Shown: positions 21,872 to 33,578, numbered from the stretch's first letter. The stretch is 64,000 bases of DNA from Micropterix aruncella (GCA_944548615.1 OX155965.1:23612256-23676255); one strand, 5' to 3'. Numbers and translations are program-made. The notes: a model not told the origin generated them from the letters alone.

Positions 21872-22917
21872 AGACATACTAGAATAGACCTCGCGATCAG
21901 CCTGGGAACTCGCTAGAGGAATAGAAAGAGAAAGTTGCATATGCCCTCCCCCTCTATCTTTGTTTGGTCATGCGTGCGCGGGACTCACTTAAATATATCA
22001 CTACGGCAGCACTTCGACGCCATAATATGTCTGCTATGTGGATGATAAACATGACAAGAATAGAGGGGGGGGGGGGAGCATATGCAACTATCTTTTTCTA
22101 TTCAGCTATGGGGGCGTTCAAGTATTACATAATGCAAATTTTGACCCTCCCTCCCCCCATGTAATGCGCCATAACGTTTTTCCATACCCCCCTTCCCCCT
22201 CCCTAAACTTTACGTAACACCCAAGTGACCATTTTTACCTAAAAATCACAATGATGTTGCGCAAAGTACCAGAAGGTTGCTAAAATACCTTTATTGTTGT
22301 TTTAATTGCGTTTGCGGTAATAATGAATAAAACAGGAGATTTCTAACTCGCAATACATGCGTATATTGTTTATACATACATGTGTATTTTATTTATTCAT
22401 GTTATTTAATAAACAATCACACATAATGCAATACACATTTGCTTAAGTTTAAAATATGTTAAAATAGGCTCAAATTTGTCCTAATAAACTTTTACTACTA
22501 ATCTTACATTGAATTATGCCGTTTTCCTGACTTGGCCCTGTCCTTACATAATTTTTTGGCTTCATCCACCATTGTTCTTCTCATTCATTCTTCTATTTTA
22601 GCTTTTTTTTAAACTAATAGGTAAACTCTTAAAATAAAATAACATATTTATTTTAACCTTTGGCAATGGAATTAGAAACGGTAACCTAACTGACAGAAAA
22701 CATTGGGAGCTTTTAATTCCCTACTTTTTTATGTAAATTTAAAAAAAACAATTTTACATAACGCGTTGTTCGAACCCCCCTCCCACCCCTGTAATGCATC
22801 ATAACGTTTTACAAGACCCTCCCTTTCCCCTAAATTGCGCCAAGTAATACTTGAACGTCCCCTATTACATTCACTCACAGTCCACCTTTGTACTCCCGCG
22901 GTCTTTTCTAGTATGTC
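21872..22917. mobile_element. Foldback MITE family F, copy 2, interrupted
   Basis: The ends are AGACATACTAGAATAGACC and, inverted, AGACATACTAGAAAAGACC. The body matches 10360-10661 and 45756-46030 but is split by the element at 22110-22862. Confidence 0.8.
22110..22862. mobile_element. Nested non-autonomous DNA element with a TAT duplication
   Basis: The TIRs are GGGGGCGTTCAAGTATTAC and, inverted, GGGGACGTTCAAGTATTAC (18 of 19 identical). TAT flanks both ends (22107-22109 and 22863-22865). Copies 1 and 3 of family F give the empty site. A 3-bp duplication could suit a Harbinger or ISL2EU-type element. No transposase was seen. Confidence 0.8.
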
Positions 22918-23084
22918 TACGTTTATGACAGCTGTTGGAGTATGGATTTCAAATATGGAACACATACTTTCGAAAAGATATCTACTTGCTTGAGGGAGTT
23001 CTGCGCTGTTTCAAAGAAAAATCCATATGGGCTGCAAACTACACATGGAGTACAATGACTGACCTACAGGTTTAAATCTGACAT

Positions 23085-23290
23085 AGAGAAGAGATGACTA
23101 AGAGTAGATATGATTGAAACCTATAAGGTGCTGAACAATCACAGTTGTTTGATCTTACCTTAAATGTTTATCCTTAACAACAAAACGCACCTTCGTGGAC
23201 ATCCACAGAAATGTCTCAAGTCGGACATTTCATTTAACCCTTAAAGAACTTTTTGTGAACCATGTGGTATGAACTGTCGCAAGAATTAAT
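23085..23290 (+). pseudogene. CR1-like LINE C-terminal fragment
   Basis: The region encodes DMIETYKVLNNHSC, then LRGHPQKCLKSD and a Phe/Cys-rich end interrupted by stops. 'RxDMIETYK.L' and 'RGHxxKLxK' are recurrent in the C-terminal part of CR1-type reverse-transcriptase proteins. It is short, degenerate and 5'-truncated. Confidence 0.5.
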
Positions 23291-23299
23291 AAATAATGA

Positions 23300-24010
23300 T
23301 TGCAAAAATAACTTCAAAAACAATTATCTCATTTTTTTAAAGACTAGTCCTAGACTAGAAGAGTCAGTCCGCTCCCCCCACCACAACCGCCAGCAGTACT
23401 GACCGAAGTCTAAACGCCGAAGTCATTAGTTGGTCAGTCACTGGCAATGCGTTGTAGGGTAACTAGCAAAAATGACACATTTTTTATTGCTGACATAAGG
23501 TTTGTTGTGGTGCTAAATAACTACAACTGATTGACAGCATGTAAACAACGTGAGTCTGTTCTCAGCGCCAGCACTGACAATGTAAATCTGCACTTAGCTG
23601 ATAGTAATAATAATATGTAGTCCATATTTTCATTCCATTTTATTTCACCACCACAATAACAAAAAAACAACATCCTTATCAATTAACGAGAAACAACAAA
23701 TAAGAATGATTGTACAGTGTTTATAAAATGTCTTTCCTGTATATTTGACTCCAATGACAAATTCATGTCAGAATCAACTGCACCACAATCCAGGCACAGT
23801 ATAAAAATGTAGTTTCTCTTAGAACAAAACTGAAATCGAAGCGAGCATCAGCTTGCTATCATCATAATTCCTATTCATCAAGCCCACTGGCATTTTGGTT
23901 GCCCTTCGCTGCATCTTTTCCAGGGCATCTACATCTTTACATAAGTAGGGGTTCTAGAGCTGATAGTCTCACATGTGTCTTGTAGATCTTTATAAACACC
24001 TCTATTGACA
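23300..24010. other. No recognised feature
   Basis: Between the CR1-like fragment and Repeat D. Nothing supportable was seen. Confidence 0.4.
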
Positions 24011-24672
24011 GGGAGCTAATGGGCCCATGATGGGTTGGCCACGAAGACCCTTGTGTTCAGGGTCGGTCATACTCACGGGTCAACACCCATCCGACGGCCT
24101 CCACGCACGGGGTGCGAACCTGGGTAGGACTCTGGCCCTGGTCAGTTTCCCCTGGGAATCAAACCTCTGGCGCTCCTGGACGGTCTGCGCACCGTGCGGC
24201 GCAAGCCAATAGATTGTGCACTCCGACTAACAGTCGGGGGAGTCTGGAAGCTGTATTGTTTCCTATAGAGCGGGGGTGGTTGCGTACCTTACGGCGACTG
24301 CTCTTGAAATGACCATTGGCCATCCGATCCCGGTTCAGAGTCGGGCAAAGGACGCCATGGTCCGCGATAGATTCGATATACACCGTTTCACCGCTTCGTA
24401 AGGGAGAGGATTGCGCAAGCGACCTCGAACTTGGAACCAATCGAGAGACCGGAGAAATCTGGTCACAATTGGTAGTTGGGGTGCGAGTGCTGCCCGCCAG
24501 TTAACATAACTGGCTCCTCGCGGTAAGGCATTGGTCTCTAACGGGTTGTGGCGTAGCTAGACGTCGGATTGTTTTGTCCAAAGTCTTCTACGCTCACTGC
24601 AGGTCGATAGAACGACTAATCGTTAAAACTTCCTGTGGTGCAGGGCTCGCCCGTTGTAGTCGACAACTCAAT
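24011..24672 (+). repeat. Repeat D, copy 1
   Basis: About 660 bp of GC-rich sequence (GGGAGCTAATGGGCCC ... CCCGTTGTAGTCGACAACTC), closely similar to 47394-47994. Shorter relatives occur at 46040-46330 and about 57413-57610. No coding frame is conserved and no inverted ends were found. It may be a SINE or the tail of an unknown element. Confidence 0.75.
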
Positions 24673-24749
24673 ATAGATGTTGGAATGACGATTACTGAAC
24701 ATTTAACCACAAGCGTTGCCTGCGCTGACTGCTGTCGTTAAACAAAATT

Positions 24750-24960
24750 TGCATATGGCCGCCACTCCGCCGATGCAGATATTCAAAAGTTGCAAGATTT
24801 GATAACCCCCACCTGCGCGTAACGCTAACTACAGGTGTTTGCCGTAACGTATCTCACTTCCTTCTGCTCACTTCCTTCGCACCCTTCCCTACAATGCCTT
24901 GACACTCAAGAGTACACCTACTGTTAACTCGGTATCCTGTGACCCGAGCATCTTGAAGAG
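24750..24960 (+). repeat. Repeat B, copy 2
   Basis: It contains TATGGCCGCCA, GCGTAACGCTAACTACAGG and CTTCGCACCCTTCCCTACAA, matching the reverse strand of 11050-11290 and the plus strand of 27355-27482. Confidence 0.5.
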
Positions 24961-25162
24961 TTTCTCTATTTTAGTCCCCTTTCTTTCGAAGTGGAGATCT
25001 AGATGATGCCATTGTTCCACTCTGATAGAGATTATAGTATTCAGATTCGCTCAAGTATGGCTCGTAGGCATCACATTAAGATTTACCCCAGTTTCCGCTG
25101 ATTCTTGCTGCGTTTAACCCAGCCCTCGAAAATCTATGCACATCACCATAAATACAAATTCA

Positions 25163-26470
25163 TTATCGACGACTGGAATGAAACGTATTCATATGCCTCG
25201 AAAGATCGGATCCTCTGAAGTATCCTTTGTCACAGTGCTGACAAGGGAAAGCGATATCGTTGAAATGAAATTTTCTCTCGTGATATCCCAGGTTACGTCT
25301 GTTTGCAAACGTTTCACTACAACCTTTGAACTCGCATTTGTATTTGTCGGTGTAGTGGCTGTTTAAATGCTGCGAGAGGCTGGCTTTGATTCTAAAGGCT
25401 CGGTCACATTTGTGACATTTGTAAAAGGGTACGTCGGAGTGTATCAGCATGTGCTTCGTGAGGTCGGAGGTTTCTTTGTTGCATTCAGGGCAAATGCCGG
25501 CTGTCAACGAATGCATGTTGCTGATGTGTATTTTTAGATTACGTTTGACTCCGAATTTTTTCCCGCATTTGTCGCACTGGAAGCGTTTCTCCGCGTGCGT
25601 TAGCATATGAAGCGACAGGACCACTCGCGTCTTGGCCGATACAGGGCAGAGGTCGCATTGAAACGGACGCGCGTCGCTGTGCACCGCCCGGTGATTCTTC
25701 AGGGTAGCGTTTTGCAGGAAGGTCTTACCGCACTCTTCGCAGGCGTACCGTCGTTCTGCAGTGTGCGATTTGCAGTGGCGGCGGAACGATGTCTTGCTAC
25801 TGAAGCCGCGTCCGCAAGTTTTACATTTGAACTGGACACCGCCGATGTGGTGCCGTTTGTGCTCTATCAGAGTTCCGGATTGCGCAAAGCTCTTCGGGCA
25901 CTGGTCGCAGCGGAATGGCTTCTCCCCTGTGTGAATTCGGAGATGCACCTTCAACCCGCTCTTCCTTTCAAATGTCTTATTGCAGAATTCGCACAAGAGT
26001 TCAAGATTGAAATCGACGCCAACGATTATATCATGTTGTTGCTTCAGGTGCTTCTTCATCTGGAGATTTTTATGAGCTACAAACTTACACTTTGGACATC
26101 GAAGCTCCTTAAGATTTCCTCGAACCACGATTCTATCTTCTTCTTCTTCCTCGTCATCTTCATCTTCGGATTTGATACTATTATCACATTCCACCCCGAC
26201 CGACTCTTCCTTTATGAGAATATCCAAATCTGACGCTTTCTGATACGTGTTCTGCGACGATTTGCACATGTTTATAAACGACCAAGCTGCTTTCAAACGA
26301 TCGCAGCACGAACAGCACAATCCCTGCTCCAACAACTCATCTTCAGTTAAGGCTATCGCAGTACACTCGTACAGCATATTTGCGTATGCGGCGCCTGCTT
26401 CCTCATCTTTCAAGTAGAACAGTTTAATTTCAAGTGAGCTTGATAGACAAGCGCGGCATAATTTAGACAT
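25163..26470 (-). CDS. ZAD C2H2 zinc-finger protein 2 (paralogue of the gene at 19851)
   Basis: The protein has 435 residues and no intron. The start is the ATG at 26470 (MSKLCRACLSSS); the frame upstream is open only from a GTG. The N-terminal ZAD domain (residues about 4-75) shows LCRACLSS and GLCCSCCDRLKAAWSF. A very acidic linker (KSEDEDDEEEEEDRIV) follows. Eleven C2H2 fingers run from CPKCKFVAHK to CQHCDKGYFR. Finger 8 is short (CPECNKETSDLTKHMLIH) in the same position as in the other ZAD gene, and finger 10 has the Cys-x4-Cys form in both. The order and oddities match, so the pair arose by duplication. It likely acts as a nuclear DNA-binding regulator; the target is unknown. Its 5' end faces GCP6 across an 18.7-kb spacer. 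Confidence 0.92.
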   Translation of the reverse strand: MSKLCRACLSSSLEIKLFYLKDEEAGAAYANMLYECTAIALTEDELLEQGLCCSCCDRLKAAWSFINMCKSSQNTYQKASDLDILIKEESVGVECDNSIKSEDEDDEEEEEDRIVVRGNLKELRCPKCKFVAHKNLQMKKHLKQQHDIIVGVDFNLELLCEFCNKTFERKSGLKVHLRIHTGEKPFRCDQCPKSFAQSGTLIEHKRHHIGGVQFKCKTCGRGFSSKTSFRRHCKSHTAERRYACEECGKTFLQNATLKNHRAVHSDARPFQCDLCPVSAKTRVVLSLHMLTHAEKRFQCDKCGKKFGVKRNLKIHISNMHSLTAGICPECNKETSDLTKHMLIHSDVPFYKCHKCDRAFRIKASLSQHLNSHYTDKYKCEFKGCSETFANRRNLGYHERKFHFNDIAFPCQHCDKGYFRGSDLSRHMNTFHSSRR

Positions 26471-26689
26471 TTTTTTTAATGAAAATCTAGCAATAACACC
26501 AGATAACACAAAAAAACTAAAATTTGAGAAACGTCAAAACAACATCGCGACGTCTCTCAAGCGATGAATCCACTGGAATCCACGATGAATCGAAGACTTC
26601 AACTACGCGTTCATCTCTAACTGTCAAATCTAAATCAATCGAATGTTAGCAATAAACTACCAATTCAAAAAATTACACTTAAAGCAGTC

Positions 26690-27012
26690 CAAGTACAGAT
26701 AAAAATAATCGGTTGTGTCGCCTAAGACTTTCCCGGCAAGTAACCGTAGTTGTTTATACTCTTTATTGTGAAATGTCACAATGGGCGGGTTTATTGTCAT
26801 ATGATAATCTCTTACAACCAACCGATGACGTGTTATATGTATGTGTGCGTGTAACATGTCTGTAAGTGTGTGTCTTGTTATTGCATTCGATCGATAGAAT
26901 TGAAAATGCAATTCGTTAATTTGATCCCAACGGAAATGGTGACCCAGCCGGGAATCGAACCCGGGACCTTACAATGTAATATCAGGCGACCTAACCACTA
27001 TACCACCGGGCC
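26690..27012 (-). repeat. tRNA-related SINE
   Basis: On the minus strand 27012-26941 is a 72-nt tRNA-like head. The acceptor stem pairs GGCCCGG with CTGGGTC. The A-box region is TGGTATAGTGG. The T arm CCGGG-TTCGATT-CCCGG is perfect. The anticodon arm does not form a normal 5-bp stem and 7-nt loop with U33, so this is not a working tRNA. About 250 bp of unrelated body sequence follows. The 3' end is approximate. Confidence 0.5.
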
Positions 27013-27354
27013 GAGTCTGATTTCATGTGAATATTAATTTCATTAATAAAATTTATGAGCGCCTTCTATCGGCCGGTGAACGAGCCCGGTTGGGTCCCGT
27101 TGCAATTGCCTCAGGCAGCGCGGTTCATTTCTAGCATCGGGCGGCTAGGCGGTAATTTTTTATTAAAATGTATGACGAAATTTAAATATTACTAGTGCAG
27201 CTTGTATACACAACAAGGCATCTGTGTACCAAATTTCAACTCTCTAAAATTCGACATTTCGAGCATGATAAATGACTAGTGTACCCCTTGGTCACAGTAT
27301 GCCAGACAGTAGCTTCTCTTAGAACAAAATTAAAATCGAAGCGAATACGTTACG

Positions 27355-27482
27355 AGTCGTAAGGAATCGGATATGGCCGCCAAATGTCGGCTACAAAGAC
27401 GTTCGTCGAGACGTACCCCTCTGCCCACATTCCTCACACCCTCTTTCCGCAATGCCCTGTAGCTCGAGAGTAAAGCTACTAT
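27355..27482 (+). repeat. Repeat B, copy 3
   Basis: ATATGGCCGCCAAATGTCGG followed by GACGTTCGTCGAGACGTACC matches the copies at 11050-11290 and 24750-24960. Confidence 0.6.
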
Positions 27483-27940
27483 TTGGTATATTTTCAACTC
27501 TTGCCATGACCAAATGATGCCTGCACACTGCATATGATTTCACAATCTTCTTCCTTGGCTGCCTCTCCAACTAGTAAAGGTTGGCAGTCTGCATACTTCT
27601 TTTTGTCCTAACCATATGAAGCTGAGTACTAAGGAAAGTAGCCTGTGGTTTCCTGTTGCCTTCTGCACCAGAACTTTCGGAGAGTATTTCGCTCTCCAGG
27701 TCTCTTCCAGATCTTCTTCTTCTTCTTGTTGTTTTATGGCAATCACCGATAGTCGATGCTTTTCTGCCAAGTCGTTTTCAGAGGGCATCTAAGTTAGTTT
27801 CACATGCACAGTTACATGTATAAGGCGGCACAATACTGAAACAAGGGATACTAATTTATAAAAATGTAGGTACATATAGCATAAAACATGGTTATTGGGG
27901 ATGATAGAAATAAGGAAAGGGTGTGAAATAAGCTATTATA

Positions 27941-30900
27941 CTATACAGAAATATTATTAAGGGAAATAAATGTACATATTACTTTATAAATTTTGGGAGA
28001 GTTGAGGGATAACAAGTGGAGAACACATAGAGGGAGTTGGATGTTATACTTTACAAGGTCTGGGATAAAACTTGGATAATTATTGAGGATGGGACAGTTA
28101 AAAAATAGATGGTCCAGCGTGCAATCTTCGTGTCCACAATCGCATTGCGGAGACGCGAGAACATTAATACGGTGGAGGTGCGAAGGGGTGGAGCAGTGTC
28201 CGATCCTCATGCGGCAGATTATCGAAATCTCTTTCCGACTAAATGGCTGGTGGTGGTACCATGGCTTCGAAAGGATTTCGCCCTGGATAAGTGAGAACCT
28301 CTTGCCCTTTGTGTTAGAGGAAGTGCGCCATCGCTGAGTCCAATTTTTTAAAAGTTTATTGTCTATCGAGAGGAAGAAGTCGGAGACAGGCAGACGACAA
28401 TCGACTTCGGAGCCGAAAGTGCGAGCCGTATTCGCCAGCTCGTCCACCGTCTCGTTTCCCCTAATCCCCGAATGACTAGGGATCCAGCAGAATATCACCC
28501 GGAAGTTGGCCGCCGCCATCGTACTTGCAGCGAATTTCATTTTCGATGTGCGTTGGCGAGTTATTGAGAGAGGGGAAGCTAAGCTTCTGCAGGAGGCTCA
28601 TTGCATCGGTAAATACCACTACGTTGACAAGGTGGGAGGAATCGATGTAATGGAGTGCCTTGAGCAAGGCAACGCTTTCCGCTGTGTAAATGGAGGCAGC
28701 ACTGGGCAGGCGGAACAGGTTGTAGTTATCTGTGTTGGCGTGGTAAACCGCGGCTCCTACATAGCAACCTTCACCAGCCTTGGAGCCGTCAGTAAATACA
28801 TAGTTCCATCCCGGCCAGTTGTTGGTAACTAACTGCTTAAATGCTATATTGTTATACGGCTGAGGATCATCTTCTGTGCTTTTCCGCAGGACAGTCTGAT
28901 TAAAAATCACCGGTACTCTGAGCCTCCCTTCCAAGGACATGGAGAAATTAGGTGCGACAGAGAAGCGGTATATAGAGGGCGATAGTTGGTTGAGCCACCG
29001 ATGACTTTTACAAAGGAAGGGCAGCCTTGAGGAAGGGGTATATGCACTCTGCAGCATGGTCGACAAAATGGTGAGTTTAGGAATAAGTGGATGGGATATG
29101 CTTGCTAATCGTTTCAAGTAAAAGCGGTCGGCGAGCCGTTGACACCTTAGGTCAACTGGGGGCTCTGATGCTTCAACCTGCAGAGTATTAGTGGGTGAGC
29201 TCTTCATGGCTCCAAGTACTAGACGGAGTCCCTTGTACTGGAGACGGTCTAACTTGCTAAGCCACGCTTTAGAAAGGGGGAATGTAACAAATGCAGCATA
29301 ATCAATTTGGGATCTGACTAACCCGTTGTATAGCAGTTTAAGTGTGGAAAGATGAGATCCCCACCACACACCACAAGTAGCTTTGATTATATTGAGATGC
29401 TTTTCCCCGCGAGATACGATCCTATCGATATATGGGGTCCAGAGGAGCTTGCTGTCGAGAATGACTCCTAAGAACGTCGCCTGAGACTTGATTGGGATTG
29501 ATATGTCCTTATATGCTATCGAGGTGTTTGGAGGGATCCTACGTCTGGAGAATGTAACTGCTGTGCTCTTTGAGGGGGATATTTCAAGGCCAGAGTCCCT
29601 GAGCCAAGAGTCCAAAGATTCTAGAGCCGCAGATACCCCAGACATAGCTGCCTCAAAAGAAGGGGATGCCCAATATAAAACGATATCATCGGCGTATTGC
29701 AGAATGCGACAATGATAGCTAACAACTCTTTCGATGTCGTTAGTATATATGTTATACAGAAGAGGGGAAAGCACACTTCCCTGGGGCAGACCGATGACTG
29801 GTGAACGTGCAAGGGAGAGAGAAGGCGACTGTATAATTACTTTCCTCTCTCGGAGAAGGTTGCAAATAAAAAAAGCCATTTTCTCGGGTACCCCAAGTTT
29901 GGTTATCCTCTATTGCAGGATGGGGATGCGAACATTGTCGTAGGCCGATTTAATATCTAGGAATATAGCGACTAGATATTGTTTCCTAATTTGAGCGAGC
30001 CGGATGTCTGTTGTGAGGATACCAATATTGTCAAGGGTTCCTTTGCCACTACGGAACCCGAACTGCGACTTACAGAGTTTCCGTTCAGACTCCAAAAACC
30101 ACTCAAGCCGGTTTTTGACCATATGCTCGGCTCGCATATCTTGCAGAGCGCCGACGATAAAGCAATTGGACGGTATGATTTAGCAGAGCCCGCTGTGGAT
30201 GGGTCGTGAGAAGGTTTGGGGATAGGTATAATTATTTGGCTCCTCCACGCTGGGGGGGGGGGGGGCATACCACTCTGGAAGAAGAGGTTTAGAAGCCCAA
30301 GAAGGTAACTAGTGATAGAAGGCGGAGAGAGAGTAATAAAGGAATACGGAATGAGGTCTTCTCCTGGTGCACTGTCTCTAAGTTGACGAAGAGTCGCTTG
30401 TAGCTCCTGTTGGGAAAACGGAGCCTCCATTGAGGTAGTGTTTGAGGAGCCTGGCCTGTCATTCTGACACGGGAAAAGTATCTCATTGCTATTAGGGCAC
30501 CGTGGTGGAACCAAATTATCGGCAAATTCCTCCAGAAGTGCATCAGGTATAGCTGTCTGCTTAATAGAAGATAGCCCTCTCCTGAACCGCTTAACCATAG
30601 ACCATACGGTAGAGGATGGCGTATCCGGTGAGAGGTTTTGGCAGAATCGCCTCCACCCCTCTCTCTTTTTGCGTCTGAGTATTCGTCTGCATTCAGTTGC
30701 GGAATTCTTATACGCTTCCCACGTGTGAGCTGACATACAATCCTTGTATGCAGTGAAACAGTCCCTCCTATAGCCCACCGCCTGCGTACACTCCGCGTCC
30801 CACCACGGGGGGGATGGGGGGCCCGACAGGCGTCCGGATATACGGGGAACATGCCTTTGGGCACAATCAGTGATGCATTGGACGAATGTGGCATAGCACA

Positions 30901-31681
30901 TTTCCGCCTGACCCTCAACGGGCGGCGGCAGGAATTCAGAAGCGATGTCGAGATCGTGAAGGAATTTGGCAAAATCATCAGACTTGCGGTCAACCTTAAA
31001 GAGGGATCGACGGTTGATCGGATTGCGTCGAGGAAGTGTGGTGTCAAAATCCACTATAATGGGGAAGTGGTCGCTGCCATAAGGGTCGGCTAAGGTTTGC
31101 CATGATGAAACTAAGGCAAGCGAAGTCGTACAGAGGGAGATGTCGACAGCAGAGGGTCTTTCTTCAGGGCCCGCCACCAGGGTGGGTGATCCGTTATTAA
31201 GGAGACACCGTTGATGCGTGTCCATCAGTTCAAGTACGGCTGCGCCTCGCCGGTCCGAGATCGCACAACCCCAGACCGTTGAGTGTGCGTTAAAGTCACC
31301 TAAAATATAGAGGGGGCAGTCTACAACTGCGAACATTGATGCCCACCATCCATTGGGGACGGCTTTGCGGGGGGGGATGTATATGGAGACGAAGGCGATT
31401 CCATCAATCTTAGCAGCGACTACTTGGATTTCCAGGCCGGGAGACGGGATAGGAATGATCGTGAATCGAATAGTGTCTCTGATGGCCAAGAGGCAGCCGC
31501 CATGGCCATCGCCACGGTCCGAGCGTATGCATGAAAATCCAGGTATGTTAAATACACTACGGGCGCTGAGCCATGTCTCACCGACCGCAGCAACATCTAC
31601 ATTGTGCTCTTTAAGGAGACTCAAAAGCTCCGCTTTCTTGCCTGCAATAGATCTGCAATTCCACTGGAAGATGACACCCAT
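27941..31681 (-). pseudogene. ORF2 of element 2: endonuclease, reverse transcriptase, RNase H (broken)
   Basis: The region starts MGVIFQWNCRSIAGKKAELL (APE-type endonuclease) with GDFNAHSTVWGC and SDHFPIIVDF. The reverse transcriptase follows (RPIALSSALCKI, GLPQGSVLSP, RILQYADDIVLY), then RNase H (FTDGSKAGEG, YTAESVALLKAL, WIPSHSGIRGNE), and a C-terminal Cys/His motif (CDCGHEDCTLDHLFFNCP). The product copies the element RNA into DNA at the nicked target. Visible lesions are a frameshift near 30150, a TAG near 29911 (LQ*RITKLGVPEK), and a frameshift near 28530. A long G run near 30250 could add another. It therefore cannot encode a full protein. The order is the same as in the intact relative at 40927-44649. 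Confidence 0.85.
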
Positions 31682-31865
31682 GATGGGGACTATAAGCAAA
31701 ATATATATATTGGTATAATTAACTATATATGTATATTTATTTATATATAAGTATATATAAAAATAAATATAAATATATATGAATGTATAAGGGTTAAAAT
31801 AAGAGAAAGAGAATAAATTAATAAATGAGAAAAAAAGTAACAGTTACCTAGGGGGTAACTGTGAT

Positions 31866-33269
31866 TCAGCAGAGGTTATTGACAGCGGGATTTCCGCCGT
31901 CAAAAGCCCCCACTTCGTCCGCAGCGTTCTGGAGAACAGTTAGCAGTGATGCAATAGATGCTGAAGCTTGGGAAGGCGACGTAGAGTATTTAGACTGGAT
32001 ATTGAGGACTTTTTGTTCTGCATCCTTCAGTAATGTACGAATGCTAGAAAAGGGGTTCCTGTGGGGATTATTGAGGCAACTGCCGTTGCTTGAGGGGAAG
32101 TAGTCCCAAGTGAAACTCGGGGGAGGGCTAGCTGGAGGAGGGGGAGACAGAAGCACTTTTCTTTTTTTATTTCCTCTCGTATTCTGTACCCGAGGCGAGT
32201 CAGTTACAACAATTCGGGGCCTATACGGAGTTCTTTCTACGGATACTCTGGGGGTTTGGGTGAATGACGAAACAACAGAGGTGAACAATGACTTCTTGGG
32301 GCACTTTGACGCGGCATCGAAGTATGATATATTGTCCGTAGACATTAGATGCTTAATCTTCTTCTGTCTTACATATTCCTCGCATGAAAAGTTATTGGCG
32401 AAGTGATTCTGTGACCTACAGTTCGCGCAGTTAATGGCCTCAGACTTGCATTCTGTGCCAGTGTGCTCACCTGCACATTTAAAACAACGTGGGGTTTTAG
32501 CCCGGCAAGATGCGCGGCTATGTCCAAAACGGCAGCAGTTGAGACACTGTATGACCGGGAGAGCGTAGGCTTCGACTTGAAGTGAGTTGTAGAAAAGGTA
32601 AATCTTTTCCGGTAACCTTTGGCCTTCAAAAGTAACGACGATAGAGCGGGAGGGCTTCCACACTGGCTCGCCGTTAGACTTGTCCCTGTAATTGAGGCGG
32701 CGCACTTTGTGAACACGAATGCTGTTGCACTCGTTGAAACCGTCAACAATTTCTTGCTCAGATAAAGAGGTATCAATACCTCTTATTAAGCCGTTTCGGA
32801 ACGTTGCGTACGTTGGAATATACGCATTTAGGTGCTTATCCTTTAAAAAATGTAATGTTGTAAATGCGTTTGCCTCTTTGCCGGATTTAAACGCGATTTC
32901 GACCCGGTTGCGGCCTATCTTCTTGAGGTTTTCAATTCCTCGGACCTTTTGGTCAAAGATGGCTTTGCCTAAGGCAATCGGGTTGATCGTGCGATTGCTC
33001 GACTTGTCGGCTTCCTCGCCGGCGGGGGTTGGTGGCTCAAACTGAACGTAGACAATATATGGCCCTGAGGCATTTATTTGGTACATGTTTGCCGTTTCAG
33101 GTACCTTCTCCGCGGGCGGGGAGGACTGCACCTCCACCGTTACAGCCACGTCTTGCAGAGTATCCATAATCTCCGTAGGGACCAGATCATTACTTGCGTC
33201 GATAGCTTTATTAGAGTTTGTCGGGGCCAAAGGCAGTGCTGCCCCTGACCCCCCCTTCGCACACTCCAT
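31866..33269 (-). CDS. ORF1 (gag-like, zinc-knuckle protein) of element 2
   Basis: An intact 467-residue frame starts MECAKGGSGAALPL. Residues about 240-300 hold three Cys/His knuckles: CLNCCRFGHSRASC, CFKCAGEHTGTEC and CANCRSQNHFANNFSC. The stretch before them (RIEV..FKSG and PSRSIVVTFEGQRLPEKI) is conserved with ORF1 at 39366-40769 and resembles an RRM-like fold. ORF1 proteins of I-clade LINEs bind element RNA and form the ribonucleoprotein for retrotransposition. Same length as the relative (467 residues). It is intact although ORF2 is dead. Confidence 0.88.
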   Translation of the reverse strand: MECAKGGSGAALPLAPTNSNKAIDASNDLVPTEIMDTLQDVAVTVEVQSSPPAEKVPETANMYQINASGPYIVYVQFEPPTPAGEEADKSSNRTINPIALGKAIFDQKVRGIENLKKIGRNRVEIAFKSGKEANAFTTLHFLKDKHLNAYIPTYATFRNGLIRGIDTSLSEQEIVDGFNECNSIRVHKVRRLNYRDKSNGEPVWKPSRSIVVTFEGQRLPEKIYLFYNSLQVEAYALPVIQCLNCCRFGHSRASCRAKTPRCFKCAGEHTGTECKSEAINCANCRSQNHFANNFSCEEYVRQKKIKHLMSTDNISYFDAASKCPKKSLFTSVVSSFTQTPRVSVERTPYRPRIVVTDSPRVQNTRGNKKRKVLLSPPPPASPPPSFTWDYFPSSNGSCLNNPHRNPFSSIRTLLKDAEQKVLNIQSKYSTSPSQASASIASLLTVLQNAADEVGAFDGGNPAVNNLC

Positions 33270-33578
33270 ACTGCAACTACCGCTTGTGTTTTTTGGCCAT
33301 AATTACCAAAAAGTAATTAAAAAGTAAATTAAAAACAGTATTGTGGGGTAGGTAAAAGAATAAACTTACCAACCCACTAATTGCACGCTGGCAAAATATA
33401 ACTATTCTTACTTACTTACTGATGGCGCGAACACAGAACGAATATATAAAACACAGATTCACAAACACAGTTAGGTTTTAAACGCAGTTAGAAGGATTCA
33501 CGGAGTGACGACACAACCCAAAGGAAATCACGTCTACCCCGTTAGTCGGTTCTAGCAAGCCAAAAACCTCTTCCAGAT

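Larger units (their letters stand above)
27713..33567 (-). mobile_element. Full-length I-clade non-LTR retrotransposon, inactivated (element 2)
   Basis: The 11-bp duplication CTCTTCCAGAT lies at 27702-27712 and 33568-33578. On the minus strand the 5' end begins GTTTTTGGCTTGCTAGAACC. The 3' end is GATTGCCATAAAACAACAAG followed by GAA repeats, matching the 3' end of the LINE at 39052-45156. It carries ORF1 (gag-like) and a broken ORF2. The perfect duplication shows a complete insertion. Confidence 0.88.

Noticed and set aside
25607..26233. 208-residue plus-strand frame
   Set aside because: It is antisense to the ZAD zinc-finger gene and has no motif.
26471..26509. Upstream extension of ZAD gene 2
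   Set aside because: The first codon is GTG; the ATG at 26470 directly precedes the ZAD domain.
26941..27012. Functional tRNA gene
   Set aside because: The anticodon stem and loop cannot form normally.
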